DNA from: OLB11 sp041392835
GTDB lineage: Bacteria; Bacteroidota; Bacteroidia; Chitinophagales; Chitinophagaceae
Direction of reading: 5' to 3'
Length of the DNA stretch: 64,000 bases
Assembly (NCBI GenBank): GCA_041392835.1
Contig: JAWKLF010000002.1
Location: 62,001-126,000, forward strand
A program made the translations under genes and the position numbers. The notes under the pieces are model-generated. The model was given only the letters and a program-made list of their open reading frames with translations, was not told where the DNA came from and did no database searches. Positions 27,994 through 37,258 of the stretch are shown one piece after another (the stretch's first letter is position 1; each line of letters starts with the position of its first letter).

Positions 27994-28872
27994 ATGTATA
28001 TTGCTATTTATAATCGCGTTTTTGAATCTTCCATGTTGGTATATATGAAAGAGCTTTTTAACTTGTTTCAAAAAAACAATATTACCCCTGTTATATTCGA
28101 GGGGCTGTTACAACACATCAAAGAACAGGTTCCTAGCGACTTGGCATTTGAAGTCTTTTCAGAATTGAAACCACTGCATCCTAAAACTAAATTTCTTATG
28201 AGTTTTGGAGGCGATGGTACATTACTAGATACAGTGCAGTTTATTGGAAACAAACAAATACCCGTGCTGGGCATCAACTTTGGTCGATTAGGTTTTTTGG
28301 CTAGCACCAGTACAGACGATATTGCATTTGCCATAGACTCATTACTCAAAGGTTCTTATTTATTAGATGAGCGCAGCCTTGTTCATGTAGAGGCGAGTCA
28401 GCCAATATTTACTAATGCACCATTTGCACTCAATGAGTTTTCGATACACAGAAAAGATTCATCTTCCATGATAAAAATTAAAACATTTCTCAATGGCGAA
28501 TTTTTATGCACCTATTGGTCTGATGGTCTTATAGTATCCACGCCTACAGGCTCTACAGGCTATTCGCTAAGTTGTGGAGGTCCTATTGTTTTTCCACAAG
28601 CTAATAGTTTTGTAATTACACCCGTAGCACCACACAATCTCAATGTGAGGCCTATCGTAATTGCAGATAGTAGTATTGTTAGTTTTGAAGTAGAAGGAAG
28701 GGCCGAACACTTTTTATGCACACTTGATGCCCGATCTGAAAGTATAGATAGCCATATATCACTTGCTGTACGCAAAGAAGATTTTTTATTTAAGCTTGTA
28801 CGTCTTGAAGGTCAAAATTTTTTAAATACATTACAAACTAAAATGTATTGGGGAGCCGATAGACGAAACTAA
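27994..28872 (+). CDS. nadK: NAD kinase
   Basis: 292 residues. Makes NADP from NAD and ATP. GGDGT (72-76) is the nucleotide-binding diacylglycerol-kinase-type motif, NEFSIHRKD the conserved NE segment, and TPTGSTGYSLSCGGP the glycine-rich NAD site. The ATG follows directly after the TAA of the BamA-like gene, so it is translated from the same message. Convergent with the Kir channel gene, stops overlapping by four bases. Confidence 0.96.
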   Translation: MYIAIYNRVFESSMLVYMKELFNLFQKNNITPVIFEGLLQHIKEQVPSDLAFEVFSELKPLHPKTKFLMSFGGDGTLLDTVQFIGNKQIPVLGINFGRLGFLASTSTDDIAFAIDSLLKGSYLLDERSLVHVEASQPIFTNAPFALNEFSIHRKDSSSMIKIKTFLNGEFLCTYWSDGLIVSTPTGSTGYSLSCGGPIVFPQANSFVITPVAPHNLNVRPIVIADSSIVSFEVEGRAEHFLCTLDARSESIDSHISLAVRKEDFLFKLVRLEGQNFLNTLQTKMYWGADRRN

Positions 28873-29813
28873 ACTGATTCCATTTCATCCATTTTATCGA
28901 GTTCGAGCAACGTCATTTTAGAAGCATGATCTTGTCTAAACATTGTCTTAAATCTCATATTGTGTTTTATTTCATCAAAGGTGTAAGAGGTTCTTTGCTG
29001 TACTACGTTTGAAAAGTGCTCATCGAATGCTTTAATAAAAACCAAAATTTCGGTATTATTAATTGAATAATCCTCTTCGCACATTCCATAAAAAGGGCTC
29101 GACTCTGTAATATAATGCACAACTGTCCAGTTCAAAGACAGCGCACTAATTTTAGAAATTTCAGTTTCTAATGGCAAAAACTTGTTTACTACTTTATCAT
29201 TTTCGTGTATTCTAAAAGCAACATTAAGTAGCACCTCAGCCTCAGTCAATGTATTATTTTTATAGGGCGCTAAACGAAACATAATGGCTTTGCCTTTTTT
29301 GTATGGTGCCACAATAGCATGTTTACTAAACATTAAATAAGCCGTAGGTTTTGCAAATCGGCCATATAGCAAACCTGTCAAAACTGCAAATGCCATCCAT
29401 CCAAATAAGGATTCTATACTAGCTAAACAATTTGTTAGAAAAGATTGCGGATGCAATGCACCATAACCAACTGTCGTGATGGTTTGTACACTAAAGAAAA
29501 AACACTCGAAAAAATCATGCAAAAAATTGCCAGTTTGATGACCGTTTAATTGCTCCAAACCGATTTGGTAGAAAACAATTGCAAATACAATATTAGTAAA
29601 CACAAAACCCAAAATAGCTGATAGCATAAAAGTACCAAAAGGCATATTGATTAAACTATGAAATAAACTAATACGCCTAACGAAAGAAATGCCAGATTTT
29701 TTAACATTGCTTGAGCCATCTTTGTTTAACAAACGACCTGATGATTGTTCTGACTCTACATTAAAGCCTGTATTATTAATGGCATGTTTGTTTATTAATT
29801 CTCGTAGTCGCAT
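28869..29813 (-). CDS. Prokaryotic inward-rectifier potassium channel (KirBac type)
   Basis: 314 residues. Two membrane helices (about 60-85 and 125-150) flank a pore loop with selectivity filter TVGYG at 114-118. The C-terminal half is the cytoplasmic immunoglobulin-like Kir domain (SKHAIVAPYKKGKAIMFRLA, SSPFYGM). A basic amphipathic slide-helix region precedes TM1. Potassium-selective channel of the inner membrane. It follows a membrane protein gene with 2 bases between. Confidence 0.92.
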   Translation of the reverse strand: MRLRELINKHAINNTGFNVESEQSSGRLLNKDGSSNVKKSGISFVRRISLFHSLINMPFGTFMLSAILGFVFTNIVFAIVFYQIGLEQLNGHQTGNFLHDFFECFFFSVQTITTVGYGALHPQSFLTNCLASIESLFGWMAFAVLTGLLYGRFAKPTAYLMFSKHAIVAPYKKGKAIMFRLAPYKNNTLTEAEVLLNVAFRIHENDKVVNKFLPLETEISKISALSLNWTVVHYITESSPFYGMCEEDYSINNTEILVFIKAFDEHFSNVVQQRTSYTFDEIKHNMRFKTMFRQDHASKMTLLELDKMDEMESV

Positions 29814-29815
29814 TC

Positions 29816-30562
29816 TTAGTGGAAATATACAAAGTAAAATAAATTTATCAATGGTAACAATAACAAAATACCATCCATAAAAAAAAGATAATAATCATTA
29901 GGTTTTTTTTCATGAACATTAAAAAAACAATTTAGGTATATAGCAATGCAACTAACCGCCATCATCTTTAGCATACTCACTATAGAATATGAATAGAACA
30001 TTACACTTATCAAAATGAGTAAGACCAATACAACTTGGTTTGTCTTTTTTGCAAATGCAATAATGGACCTATCATCCGAGTCTTTAATTACAAAATGAGT
30101 ACAAGAAAAAAATAGCAAACACAATCTATACAAACGATATAAATTAAAATCGGATGGAGTATGTACTTGCATGATGAGCTCTGTGGTAGTCCAATACCAA
30201 ATCAAAGTTAGAAGTAGCAAACGAATCCAAAGAAGCGCTCTATTTTCTTTGGCTGGCAAAAAATACAAACCAGAACACAAAATCACTATGATTAAAATTT
30301 GTAATCGAAAAAATATATAGGAATAATAAAAAAATAAAAGAGCCAGTATGCCGCTTAGTATAGTTATTAAAAAGCTCCACTTGTACATTGTATTTTTTAT
30401 GTAGTACGCATTGTACGTACACAGTGTTGTAAAAAAAATACACCCTATTGCTTGCCAATGAATAAAAGTCAAGTTGCATACTATACTCGTTTCTAAGGCC
30501 ATAGCAGCTGCTATGAAGGCTATAAAAAAATTGTATTTTAGTATAAAATGAAATGTATTCAA
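29816..30562 (-). CDS. Polytopic membrane protein, unknown
   Basis: 248 residues with seven or eight hydrophobic segments separated by short loops. The layout and the early CTYNAYYIKN recall degenerate UbiA-prenyltransferase-like proteins, but the catalytic Asp-rich motifs are not seen, so this is a weak suggestion. It lies 9 bases after a secreted sialidase-like gene and 2 bases before the Kir channel gene. Confidence 0.7.
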   Translation of the reverse strand: MNTFHFILKYNFFIAFIAAAMALETSIVCNLTFIHWQAIGCIFFTTLCTYNAYYIKNTMYKWSFLITILSGILALLFFYYSYIFFRLQILIIVILCSGLYFLPAKENRALLWIRLLLLTLIWYWTTTELIMQVHTPSDFNLYRLYRLCLLFFSCTHFVIKDSDDRSIIAFAKKTNQVVLVLLILISVMFYSYSIVSMLKMMAVSCIAIYLNCFFNVHEKKPNDYYLFFMDGILLLLPLINLFYFVYFH

Positions 30563-30571
30563 ATAGTTTTT

Positions 30572-31822
30572 TTATAATTGAAGTCTTCTTGTTTTTAAAA
30601 TTGTCGAAAAACCTTTAGGCTCTGTCCAAACCATAGAAACAGCATTGCCAACTGCACACACATTAATATAGTCTCCAAAAAAGACACCCTTGCCTGGAGC
30701 ATTAAATGTTTTTTCGTTGACTTGTATCGTCTTAAAAGATTTGCTACTTGCTAATTTATAAGATAATAGAATATTGACTTTGTTATTTTTCACTTCGTGA
30801 TAAAGTACAAAATAGTTGCCTGTTGTATAATCTAAATATGCATGTGGCATCATATAATGTGTTTTATCATCGCTTTGCAATGCCTTGGCTACACTCCAAG
30901 TATGACCTCCATCTTCACTCGTCGATACATATACTTTGTTATAGCCATTTTCTTCGAAGGCTGTACAAATGTATAAAGAACCTTTAGCATCACTAGATAA
31001 AAAAGGCAATCCATTTGTTCTTAAAAAGTCTGGCACATCTAAATCCCAACCTTTTGGTATATCCATAATAATTTTATCCTTACCCCAAGTATTGCCACCG
31101 TCTAAACTTTTGTCAAAATACAAATGTTCATGTCCAGCCCATGCACAATAAATTTCTCCTTGAGGGCCTGTACACGAAGTGGCCCCTTCAACTGTAAAGT
31201 CATTATCAAGACAATCGCCGGACAAGTCGCTTATAACAATGGGCTCAGAAAATGTGTTGGCTAAATCTGTACTTTTTGAAAATAATATTCGCGATGAATC
31301 TTTACTATCCTTACTTTCATATTTGTCAAACTGTGTCCAAGTAATATAGATAGATTGATAGTAAGGACTACGAGCATTGGGGTCTATAGCTATCCAAGGT
31401 TTATCATGCATTTTGCCATTTTTGCCTATACCTATACCATCGTTCCAATTTTTTCCATGATTTTTGCTTTTTTGTATTACAATTTGGTCGAACCAGTCAG
31501 GCCATTTGCTATTGCTGCTTTTAGCAAGATGAATATAATAACAATCATCACCCCAATACATCAATACAGGGTCACCATAGATGCCCAATGAGCTATGAAC
31601 TTTTTTATGTTTAAATCGGACTCCTCCATTTTTACTAGAAAATATATGTTTTACATTTGAGGCTATCAGCACTTTGTTTTTTTGATTAGGGTTTATGGCT
31701 ATGGCTGGCTCATTACACAACATTATGGGCATACCCAATGAAACTTCCTTATACAAACGCTGCGCATAGCAAGAAATTTGAGCAATCAAAAAAAACACAA
31801 AGGATATTCTAAATTTATTCAT
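30572..31822 (-). CDS. Secreted sialidase-like six-bladed propeller (Asp-box repeats)
   Basis: 416 residues. Signal peptide about 1-20 (ending SCYAQ). Four Asp boxes are clear: SSKNGGVRF, SKNHGKNW, SLDGGNTW and SEDGGHTW, the repeats of sialidase/BNR propellers. The complete catalytic arginine triad of a true sialidase is not obvious, so it may be a binding or non-sialic-acid glycosidase protein. No T9SS tail. It overlaps the thioesterase gene upstream by 8 bases. Confidence 0.85.
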   Translation of the reverse strand: MNKFRISFVFFLIAQISCYAQRLYKEVSLGMPIMLCNEPAIAINPNQKNKVLIASNVKHIFSSKNGGVRFKHKKVHSSLGIYGDPVLMYWGDDCYYIHLAKSSNSKWPDWFDQIVIQKSKNHGKNWNDGIGIGKNGKMHDKPWIAIDPNARSPYYQSIYITWTQFDKYESKDSKDSSRILFSKSTDLANTFSEPIVISDLSGDCLDNDFTVEGATSCTGPQGEIYCAWAGHEHLYFDKSLDGGNTWGKDKIIMDIPKGWDLDVPDFLRTNGLPFLSSDAKGSLYICTAFEENGYNKVYVSTSEDGGHTWSVAKALQSDDKTHYMMPHAYLDYTTGNYFVLYHEVKNNKVNILLSYKLASSKSFKTIQVNEKTFNAPGKGVFFGDYINVCAVGNAVSMVWTEPKGFSTILKTRRLQL

Positions 31823-32231
31823 TTATTTTTTGTTTAAATGATTCAGGCAATTCGCAAATACTTCTATTTTTATAATCAAAACAAACCATACCGTGTTTGG
31901 CATGTGCTATGATTTTATCATTTGATTTTACTTCATAATACAAATCAAATGAAACTTGACTTCTTTCAATGGCAAACATACTGATGTGCAACATATTGCC
32001 ATAGAAAGCCTCTGCTTTATATTGCACAGCACAATCGGCCATGATAAGGCTAACACCTTCTATATTCATTTCAGTATATTGCCATTGAGCTAAAAAATGT
32101 AGACGGGCTTCATGCAGTATACTCAATAAAGTATCATTGCCAAGATGCCCTCCATAATTTACATCAGTAATGCGTACTGGTATTGATGTAGTATAAGTAA
32201 ATGCTTTTTCAAATTGAATTTTTATTCGCAT
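31815..32231 (-). CDS. Acyl-CoA thioesterase, hotdog fold (4HBT)
   Basis: 138 residues. Hotdog-fold thioesterase of the YbgC/4-hydroxybenzoyl-CoA type: RITDVNYGGHLGNDTLLSILHEAR places the catalytic Asp and Asn near the N-terminus, followed by the long helix and CAVQYKAEAFYGN. Cytoplasmic, acyl substrate unknown. One base after the rdgB stop, in the same operon. Confidence 0.88.
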   Translation of the reverse strand: MRIKIQFEKAFTYTTSIPVRITDVNYGGHLGNDTLLSILHEARLHFLAQWQYTEMNIEGVSLIMADCAVQYKAEAFYGNMLHISMFAIERSQVSFDLYYEVKSNDKIIAHAKHGMVCFDYKNRSICELPESFKQKINE

Positions 32232-32232
32232 A

Positions 32233-32805
32233 TTATTTTTTTAAAAAATCTAACATTTGTTGTAAGGCCTTTGCACGGTGGCTCTGTGCTTGCTTCACTG
32301 TTTTGGGCAAAGTAGCAAAAGTATTTGAATAGCCCTCTGGAATAAAAAGTGGGTCATAGCCAAAACCATCTTGCCCTGCCATACTAGTAGCAATTTGACC
32401 ATGGCATTGTCCTTCAAAAAAAAATAATTGCTGTTGCCACTTCAACGCAAAAACTGCTTTAAAATATGCCTTTCTATTTTCTACTCCATACAAAGCTTGG
32501 AGTAATTTTTCATTATTCTCTATAGCTGTTGCACCAGGCCGTGCATAGCGCGCAGTTTGAACGCCAGGCATACCGCCTAAGGCCTCTACAAACAAGCCAC
32601 TATCTTCTGCAAAACAATTTTTTTGTACTACTTCAAAAACAGTGTTTACTTTTATTGCAGCATTTTCTTCTAAAGTATCAAATGGTTCTTCAATAGCATT
32701 TTCAAACCCTATCTCTTTTAGCGTGCGTATTACATACTCTTTTCCAACCATTTCTTGCACTTCTTGTTGCTTATGTTGATTGCTTGTACAAAAAATTAAT
32801 TCCAT
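32233..32805 (-). CDS. rdgB: Non-canonical purine NTP pyrophosphatase
   Basis: 190 residues. Removes ITP, dITP and XTP from the nucleotide pool. N-terminal FCTSNQHKQQEV, FAEDSGLFVEALGGMPG with the metal-binding acid, TARYA, GFGYDPLF and SHRAKAL are the family signatures. Lies in the middle of a six-gene minus-strand run. Confidence 0.95.
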   Translation of the reverse strand: MELIFCTSNQHKQQEVQEMVGKEYVIRTLKEIGFENAIEEPFDTLEENAAIKVNTVFEVVQKNCFAEDSGLFVEALGGMPGVQTARYARPGATAIENNEKLLQALYGVENRKAYFKAVFALKWQQQLFFFEGQCHGQIATSMAGQDGFGYDPLFIPEGYSNTFATLPKTVKQAQSHRAKALQQMLDFLKK

Positions 32806-32809
32806 ATTT

Positions 32810-33292
32810 TTAAATTGAAAATAAAACTTTTAATCCATGCACCCACAACTCCGATTTAAGATTTACGTTTTGCATTAATTCTGCAAGACTTTGACTTATC
32901 AACCATTTTTTTTCATTAAATCTAAATGGTTTGTTGTAAGCCCTTTTCATTGCAAACACATCATTCTCCAGCGAAAAACCAAAAAATAAATTGATATCGC
33001 TTTTGTATTGCCTATAGTTGGCCAAAGCATAAGCCTCCATTTCTAATACAACTATTTTATATGTTGCTTTAGATAATTGACAGGCTTGAAGCATTTTTTC
33101 AAGAAAAAGCTCAGCCTCTTGGTTAAAATCTTTTGTCAATACAAAAACACTTACTTGTGCTTCTTTCTCACCTTTAACTATTGTATTTGCTACATTTGAT
33201 GAAAAATCAATATATAAAGTTTCATTATATATGTTAATTATTTCGGGTATATTTTGAGCTTCTAAAGACAAAATGGTATTTTTTTTGTTCAT
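32810..33292 (-). CDS. Hypothetical protein, 160 aa
   Basis: Starts at the ATG 33292; a TTG two codons upstream overlaps the divergent ilvE leader and is not needed. Soluble, no signal peptide, no motif I recognise (MNKKNTILSLEAQNIPEI; later ELWVHGLKVLFSI). It begins the operon leading to rdgB, 4 bases apart, and is divergent from ilvE with 45 bases between start codons. Confidence 0.65.
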   Translation of the reverse strand: MNKKNTILSLEAQNIPEIINIYNETLYIDFSSNVANTIVKGEKEAQVSVFVLTKDFNQEAELFLEKMLQACQLSKATYKIVVLEMEAYALANYRQYKSDINLFFGFSLENDVFAMKRAYNKPFRFNEKKWLISQSLAELMQNVNLKSELWVHGLKVLFSI

Positions 33293-33337
33293 TTGCAAGG
33301 TAAGAATTGTTTATTATATCTAAAAAAATTAAATTAC

Positions 33338-34396
33338 ATGAGTATAGACACACTAAAAGTAGAAGAAAGCAGAATTAACCAAATAGACGAAAACAATATA
33401 CAATTTGGACGCACCTATTCCGACCACATGTTGATAGCCGACTATGAAGATGGGCAATGGTCATCTGCAAAAATTGTACCCTATGGTAATATAAGCATGA
33501 GCCCTTCCACAACATTTATTCACTATGGCCAATCTATATTTGAAGGTATCAAAGCCTATAAAAATCAACAAGGAGAAATCAAAATATTCAGACCCGACGA
33601 AAACTGGAAACGTTTTAATCGATCTGCTGAACGTATGGGCATGCCTCATGTACCCGAAGATATTTTTATGAAAGGTTTAAAAGAATTAGTAGCCTTAGAC
33701 AAAGATTGGGTTCCCAATGCAGATGGATGCTCACTCTATATCAGACCTTTTATGTTTGCAACTGATGCTTTTATCGGTGTAAAACCTGCCGAACAATTTC
33801 GATTCATGATTATTTCATCGCCAGCTGGCGCATACTATAATAAGCCTACACGCATTTATGTGCAAGACGAATTTGTAAGAGCTTTTCCCGGTGGCATTGG
33901 TTTTACAAAAGCAGCTGGCAACTATGGCGCGGTTATGTATCCTACACAACAAATCAGACAAAAAGGTTTTGACCAAAATTTATGGCTCGATGGAGTAGAA
34001 AAAAAATATATTCAAGAAATCGGCACCATGAATATTTTCATAGTGATAGGCGACAAAATCGTTACTCCCGACTTAAAACAAGATACCATACTGGCTGGTG
34101 TAACACGCGATAGCGCTATTAAACTTTTAACAGAAAAAGGCTATACAGTAGAAGAACGTCCTATATCTATAGATGAGCTTATAGAAGCATACGATAATGG
34201 ATTACTCAAAGAAGCTTTTGGTGCAGGCACTGCAGCTGTTATAGCGCCTATAGCCGAATTTTACTATAAAGGCAAAACTATGTTATTGCCTAATATAGAA
34301 GATTGGACCATAGCACCCTTTATTAAAAAATCATTGAGCGATATTCGATATGGACGAGTAAGTGATACACACCAATGGATGTTTCCTGTTTGCTAA
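33338..34396 (+). CDS. ilvE: Branched-chain amino acid aminotransferase
   Basis: 352 residues from the ATG at 33338; the frame is open 15 codons further up to a TTG, but that extension overlaps the divergent gene. Fold-type IV PLP enzyme moving amino groups between Leu/Ile/Val and 2-oxoglutarate. PLP lysine in GFTKAAGNYG (K191), LWLDG, EIGTMNIF and GVTRDSAIKLL are group II BCAT signatures. Followed 21 bases later by ubiE. Confidence 0.95.
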   Translation: MSIDTLKVEESRINQIDENNIQFGRTYSDHMLIADYEDGQWSSAKIVPYGNISMSPSTTFIHYGQSIFEGIKAYKNQQGEIKIFRPDENWKRFNRSAERMGMPHVPEDIFMKGLKELVALDKDWVPNADGCSLYIRPFMFATDAFIGVKPAEQFRFMIISSPAGAYYNKPTRIYVQDEFVRAFPGGIGFTKAAGNYGAVMYPTQQIRQKGFDQNLWLDGVEKKYIQEIGTMNIFIVIGDKIVTPDLKQDTILAGVTRDSAIKLLTEKGYTVEERPISIDELIEAYDNGLLKEAFGAGTAAVIAPIAEFYYKGKTMLLPNIEDWTIAPFIKKSLSDIRYGRVSDTHQWMFPVC

Positions 34397-34417
34397 ACTA
34401 ATTATTATTTTTTTTGC

Positions 34418-35146
34418 GTGAGCACATCTATTGTACCTGACAAACAATCTCGTGTTGGAAAAAAACAACAAATCGAACACATGTTCGATGATATAGCGAA
34501 TCGATACGATTTTCTAAATCGTTTATTATCATTTCGGGTTGATGTGCAATGGCGAAAAAAAGTTATAGCACAATTAAGACCCTTTCAGCCTCAAAAAATA
34601 TTAGATATTGCTACAGGTACTGCCGATTTGGCTATAGCTTTGAATGCGCTCAATCCAGATTCCATTATTGGATTGGACTTGTCGGCTCAAATGCTTGCAA
34701 AAGGGCAAGAAAAAATAAATGCTTTATCCTTACAAAACAAAATACAGTTAGTAAAAGGCGATAGCGAACATTTAATTTTTGAAGACAATCGTTTTGATGC
34801 TATAACGGTAGCTTTTGGTGTTAGAAATTTTGAAAACCTCGAAAAAGGCTTACAAGAAATACATCGCACGCTTAAGCCCCAAGGTCAATTTATTATTTTA
34901 GAATTTTCTAAAGTAAAACATTTTCCTATCAAGCAATTTTATCAGCTTTACTTTCGTTATATAACTCCACTCATTGGAAAACTATTTAGTAAAAATGCTA
35001 CAGCCTATAGTTATCTACCTAATTCTGTAGCTGTTTTTCCTGAAGGTGAACAAATGTGTGTAATATTGCAAAACATAGGATTTAAAAAAGTAACATGCAA
35101 ACCTCTCAGTTTTGGCATAGCCAGCATATATCATGGAGAAAAATAA
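34418..35146 (+). CDS. ubiE: Demethylmenaquinone methyltransferase
   Basis: 242 residues. SAM-dependent methylase for the last step of menaquinone synthesis (MenG role); ubiquinone is not expected in Bacteroidota. FDDIANRYDFLNRLLSF, the SAM loop DIATGTADLAIAL, and the later GVRNFENLEKGL are UbiE signatures. The start is GTG; the next in-frame ATG would remove the conserved beginning. Its 3' end overlaps the PorT gene by 52 bases. Works downstream of the mqnC route. Confidence 0.94.
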   Translation: MSTSIVPDKQSRVGKKQQIEHMFDDIANRYDFLNRLLSFRVDVQWRKKVIAQLRPFQPQKILDIATGTADLAIALNALNPDSIIGLDLSAQMLAKGQEKINALSLQNKIQLVKGDSEHLIFEDNRFDAITVAFGVRNFENLEKGLQEIHRTLKPQGQFIILEFSKVKHFPIKQFYQLYFRYITPLIGKLFSKNATAYSYLPNSVAVFPEGEQMCVILQNIGFKKVTCKPLSFGIASIYHGEK

Positions 35147-35826
35147 GCTCCACTGCTATACTATGCCTATTATCGGTTTTTAGTGTGTATGCTCAAGAAG
35201 AGCGTATGAACAATCCTGAGCATGATACTAAGCCCTACTACTTTGGCATCAGTATAGGTTTAAATGCTTCACAATATAAGTTTACACCCTCTAAATTTTT
35301 TATTGACTACGATTCTATTACCAATATAAAACCAATCTGGAAGCCCGGATTTCAATTAGGTATCACAGGCAATTTAAGAATATCTAATTTTATCGATATA
35401 CGCACTATTCCTTCTTTTATCCTTCGTGAACAAGCTATAGACTATACTCTGTTTGGCGATTCTGTCTTAAAAAGTTCTTTTGAATCCATTTTACTTAGTG
35501 TGCCTCTTGAATTAAAATTTAAGTCTGACAGACAAACAAATTTTAGATTCTATGTTTGTGTGGGAGGCAAGTTTGATTATGACTTCAATGCTAACAACCG
35601 TTCCAAAAGACCAGACGAAATATTAAAAGTAAAACCTATAGACTATGGTGTAAACCTTGGCTTGGGTTTTGAAATTTATTATCCCAATTTTATTTTGGCT
35701 CCCGAAATAAAAATTAGTAATGGCTTAGGCAATAGCCTTGCAGGCGATGCCCATGAAATTACTACCAAAGCTATAGAGCGACTTACCAGTCGTATGCTAA
35801 TTTTTACTTTACATATTCAAGGCTAA
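35095..35826 (+). CDS. porT: PorT/SprT-family type IX secretion protein
   Basis: 243 residues. Signal peptide about 1-33 (ILCLLSVFSVYAQ). The rest is a beta-rich outer-membrane protein: FGISIGLNASQYKF, then PGFQLGITGNLRI, and barrel-like strands to the end. Length, topology and position directly after ubiE match PorT/SprT, a component of the Bacteroidota T9SS. The start lies 52 bases inside ubiE in another frame; no other start would keep the signal peptide. Its presence fits the T9SS-sorted proteins at 37-46 kb. Confidence 0.85.
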   Translation: MQTSQFWHSQHISWRKISSTAILCLLSVFSVYAQEERMNNPEHDTKPYYFGISIGLNASQYKFTPSKFFIDYDSITNIKPIWKPGFQLGITGNLRISNFIDIRTIPSFILREQAIDYTLFGDSVLKSSFESILLSVPLELKFKSDRQTNFRFYVCVGGKFDYDFNANNRSKRPDEILKVKPIDYGVNLGLGFEIYYPNFILAPEIKISNGLGNSLAGDAHEITTKAIERLTSRMLIFTLHIQG

Positions 35827-35909
35827 GCTTCTTCTTTTTTGAAGTTTTAATGAGCAATTCCTTTATTTTAATTGCAAGCATTATCTTTACCGCAAAACAT
35901 TTTTTTAGC

Positions 35910-37094
35910 ATGAATCAAGCACTCATCTCTCGACTTCAACAAGAACTCGAAGAAATAAAACAAGCCGGACTATACAAACAAGAACGAATTATTGCCTCTA
36001 CCCAAGCGGCCAACATTATAGCCAATGGCAAAGACGTTTTAAATTTCTGTGCAAATAACTATTTAGGCTTATCGTCGCATGCCAAAACGGTAGAAGCGGC
36101 TCACAAAACTATAGATCAACGTGGATATGGCATGAGTAGTGTTCGATTTATTTGTGGCACACAAGATATTCATAAAGAATTAGAACAAAAACTATCTACC
36201 TTTTTAGGCACTGAAGATACCATACTGTATTGCGCAGCGTTTGATGCCAATGGCGGCCTTTTTGAGCCCTTGCTCAATGAGCAAGATGCCATCATATCGG
36301 ACGAACTAAATCACGCCTCCATCATAGATGGTGTAAGACTTTGCAAAGCGGAAAGACATCGCTATAAACATAATGATTTGCAAGATTTGGAAGAAAAACT
36401 AAAAGCTACTCAACATTGTCGTAGCCGCATGATAGCTACCGATAGTGTATTTAGCATGGATGGTACTATAGCACAGCTCGATAAAATTTGTGACCTAGCA
36501 GACCAATATAATGCCATCGTCATGATTGACGAATCGCACTCTAGCGGATTTATGGGCAAAACCGGTAGAGGCGTACACGAACTTTGTAATGTAATTGACC
36601 GCGTTGACATTATTACAGGCACATTGGGCAAAGCCTTAGGCGGAGCCAGTGGTGGTTTTACAAGTGGCAAAAAAGAAGTTATAGATATGCTACGCCAAAA
36701 AAGTAGACCTTATTTATTTTCCAATACAGTGGCACCCAGTGTGGTAGGTGCATCAATAGCCATACTAGATATGCTTAGCGAAACAACGGCACTTAGAGAT
36801 AAATTGGAAGAAAACACACTATATTTTAGAAACAAAATGACTGAAGCTGGGTTTGACATTAAGCCTGGCATACATCCTATAGTACCTATCATGCTGTATG
36901 ATGCAGTACTGGCACAGCAAATGGCCAGTAAAATGCTTGAAGAAGGTATCTATGTTATTGGTTTCTTTTATCCTGTAGTAGCCAAAGGCAATGCTCGTAT
37001 TCGAGTACAAATAAGTGCTGGGCATGAAAAAGAACATTTGGACAAAGCCATAGCAGCCTTCACAAAGGTGGGTAAGGAGCTTGGGGTAATTTAG
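35910..37094 (+). CDS. kbl: Glycine C-acetyltransferase (2-amino-3-ketobutyrate CoA ligase)
   Basis: 394 residues from the ATG at 35910; 20 upstream in-frame codons are hydrophobic and not part of the family. A -7-like TATCTTTA at 35882-35889 supports this start. Alpha-oxoamine synthase family PLP enzyme of threonine breakdown. DELNHASIIDG, MIDESHSSGFMG and TGTLGKALGGASGG (Schiff-base lysine K241) are the signatures. No threonine dehydrogenase is adjacent, so a related acyltransferase role such as BioF-like cannot be excluded, though the match to Kbl is strong. Confidence 0.93.
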   Translation: MNQALISRLQQELEEIKQAGLYKQERIIASTQAANIIANGKDVLNFCANNYLGLSSHAKTVEAAHKTIDQRGYGMSSVRFICGTQDIHKELEQKLSTFLGTEDTILYCAAFDANGGLFEPLLNEQDAIISDELNHASIIDGVRLCKAERHRYKHNDLQDLEEKLKATQHCRSRMIATDSVFSMDGTIAQLDKICDLADQYNAIVMIDESHSSGFMGKTGRGVHELCNVIDRVDIITGTLGKALGGASGGFTSGKKEVIDMLRQKSRPYLFSNTVAPSVVGASIAILDMLSETTALRDKLEENTLYFRNKMTEAGFDIKPGIHPIVPIMLYDAVLAQQMASKMLEEGIYVIGFFYPVVAKGNARIRVQISAGHEKEHLDKAIAAFTKVGKELGVI

Positions 37095-37172
37095 TGCATA
37101 AATACTGACTTTGAGTAATAATTTTGCGCTTGAATATTACTTATATTAGATATTCTATATGCTTATTATTTT

Positions 37173-37204
37173 TTATTATATATTTTCAAAAAGATATATA
37201 ATAA
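37173..37204. terminator. AT-only hairpin downstream of kbl
   Basis: Perfect 11-bp stem TTATTATATAT/ATATATAATAA around a 10-base loop, in the gap between kbl and the convergent gene. No GC in the stem and no clean T-run, so a terminator role is tentative. Confidence 0.4.
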
Positions 37205-37258
37205 AATAAGAGAAGCCATTTTCTATACTACATATAAACAAAGTAGCACTATGTTTTT

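Noticed and set aside
30572..31822. Confident call as a true sialidase
   Set aside because: Asp boxes show the fold, but I could not place the full catalytic arginine triad and Tyr/Glu pair.
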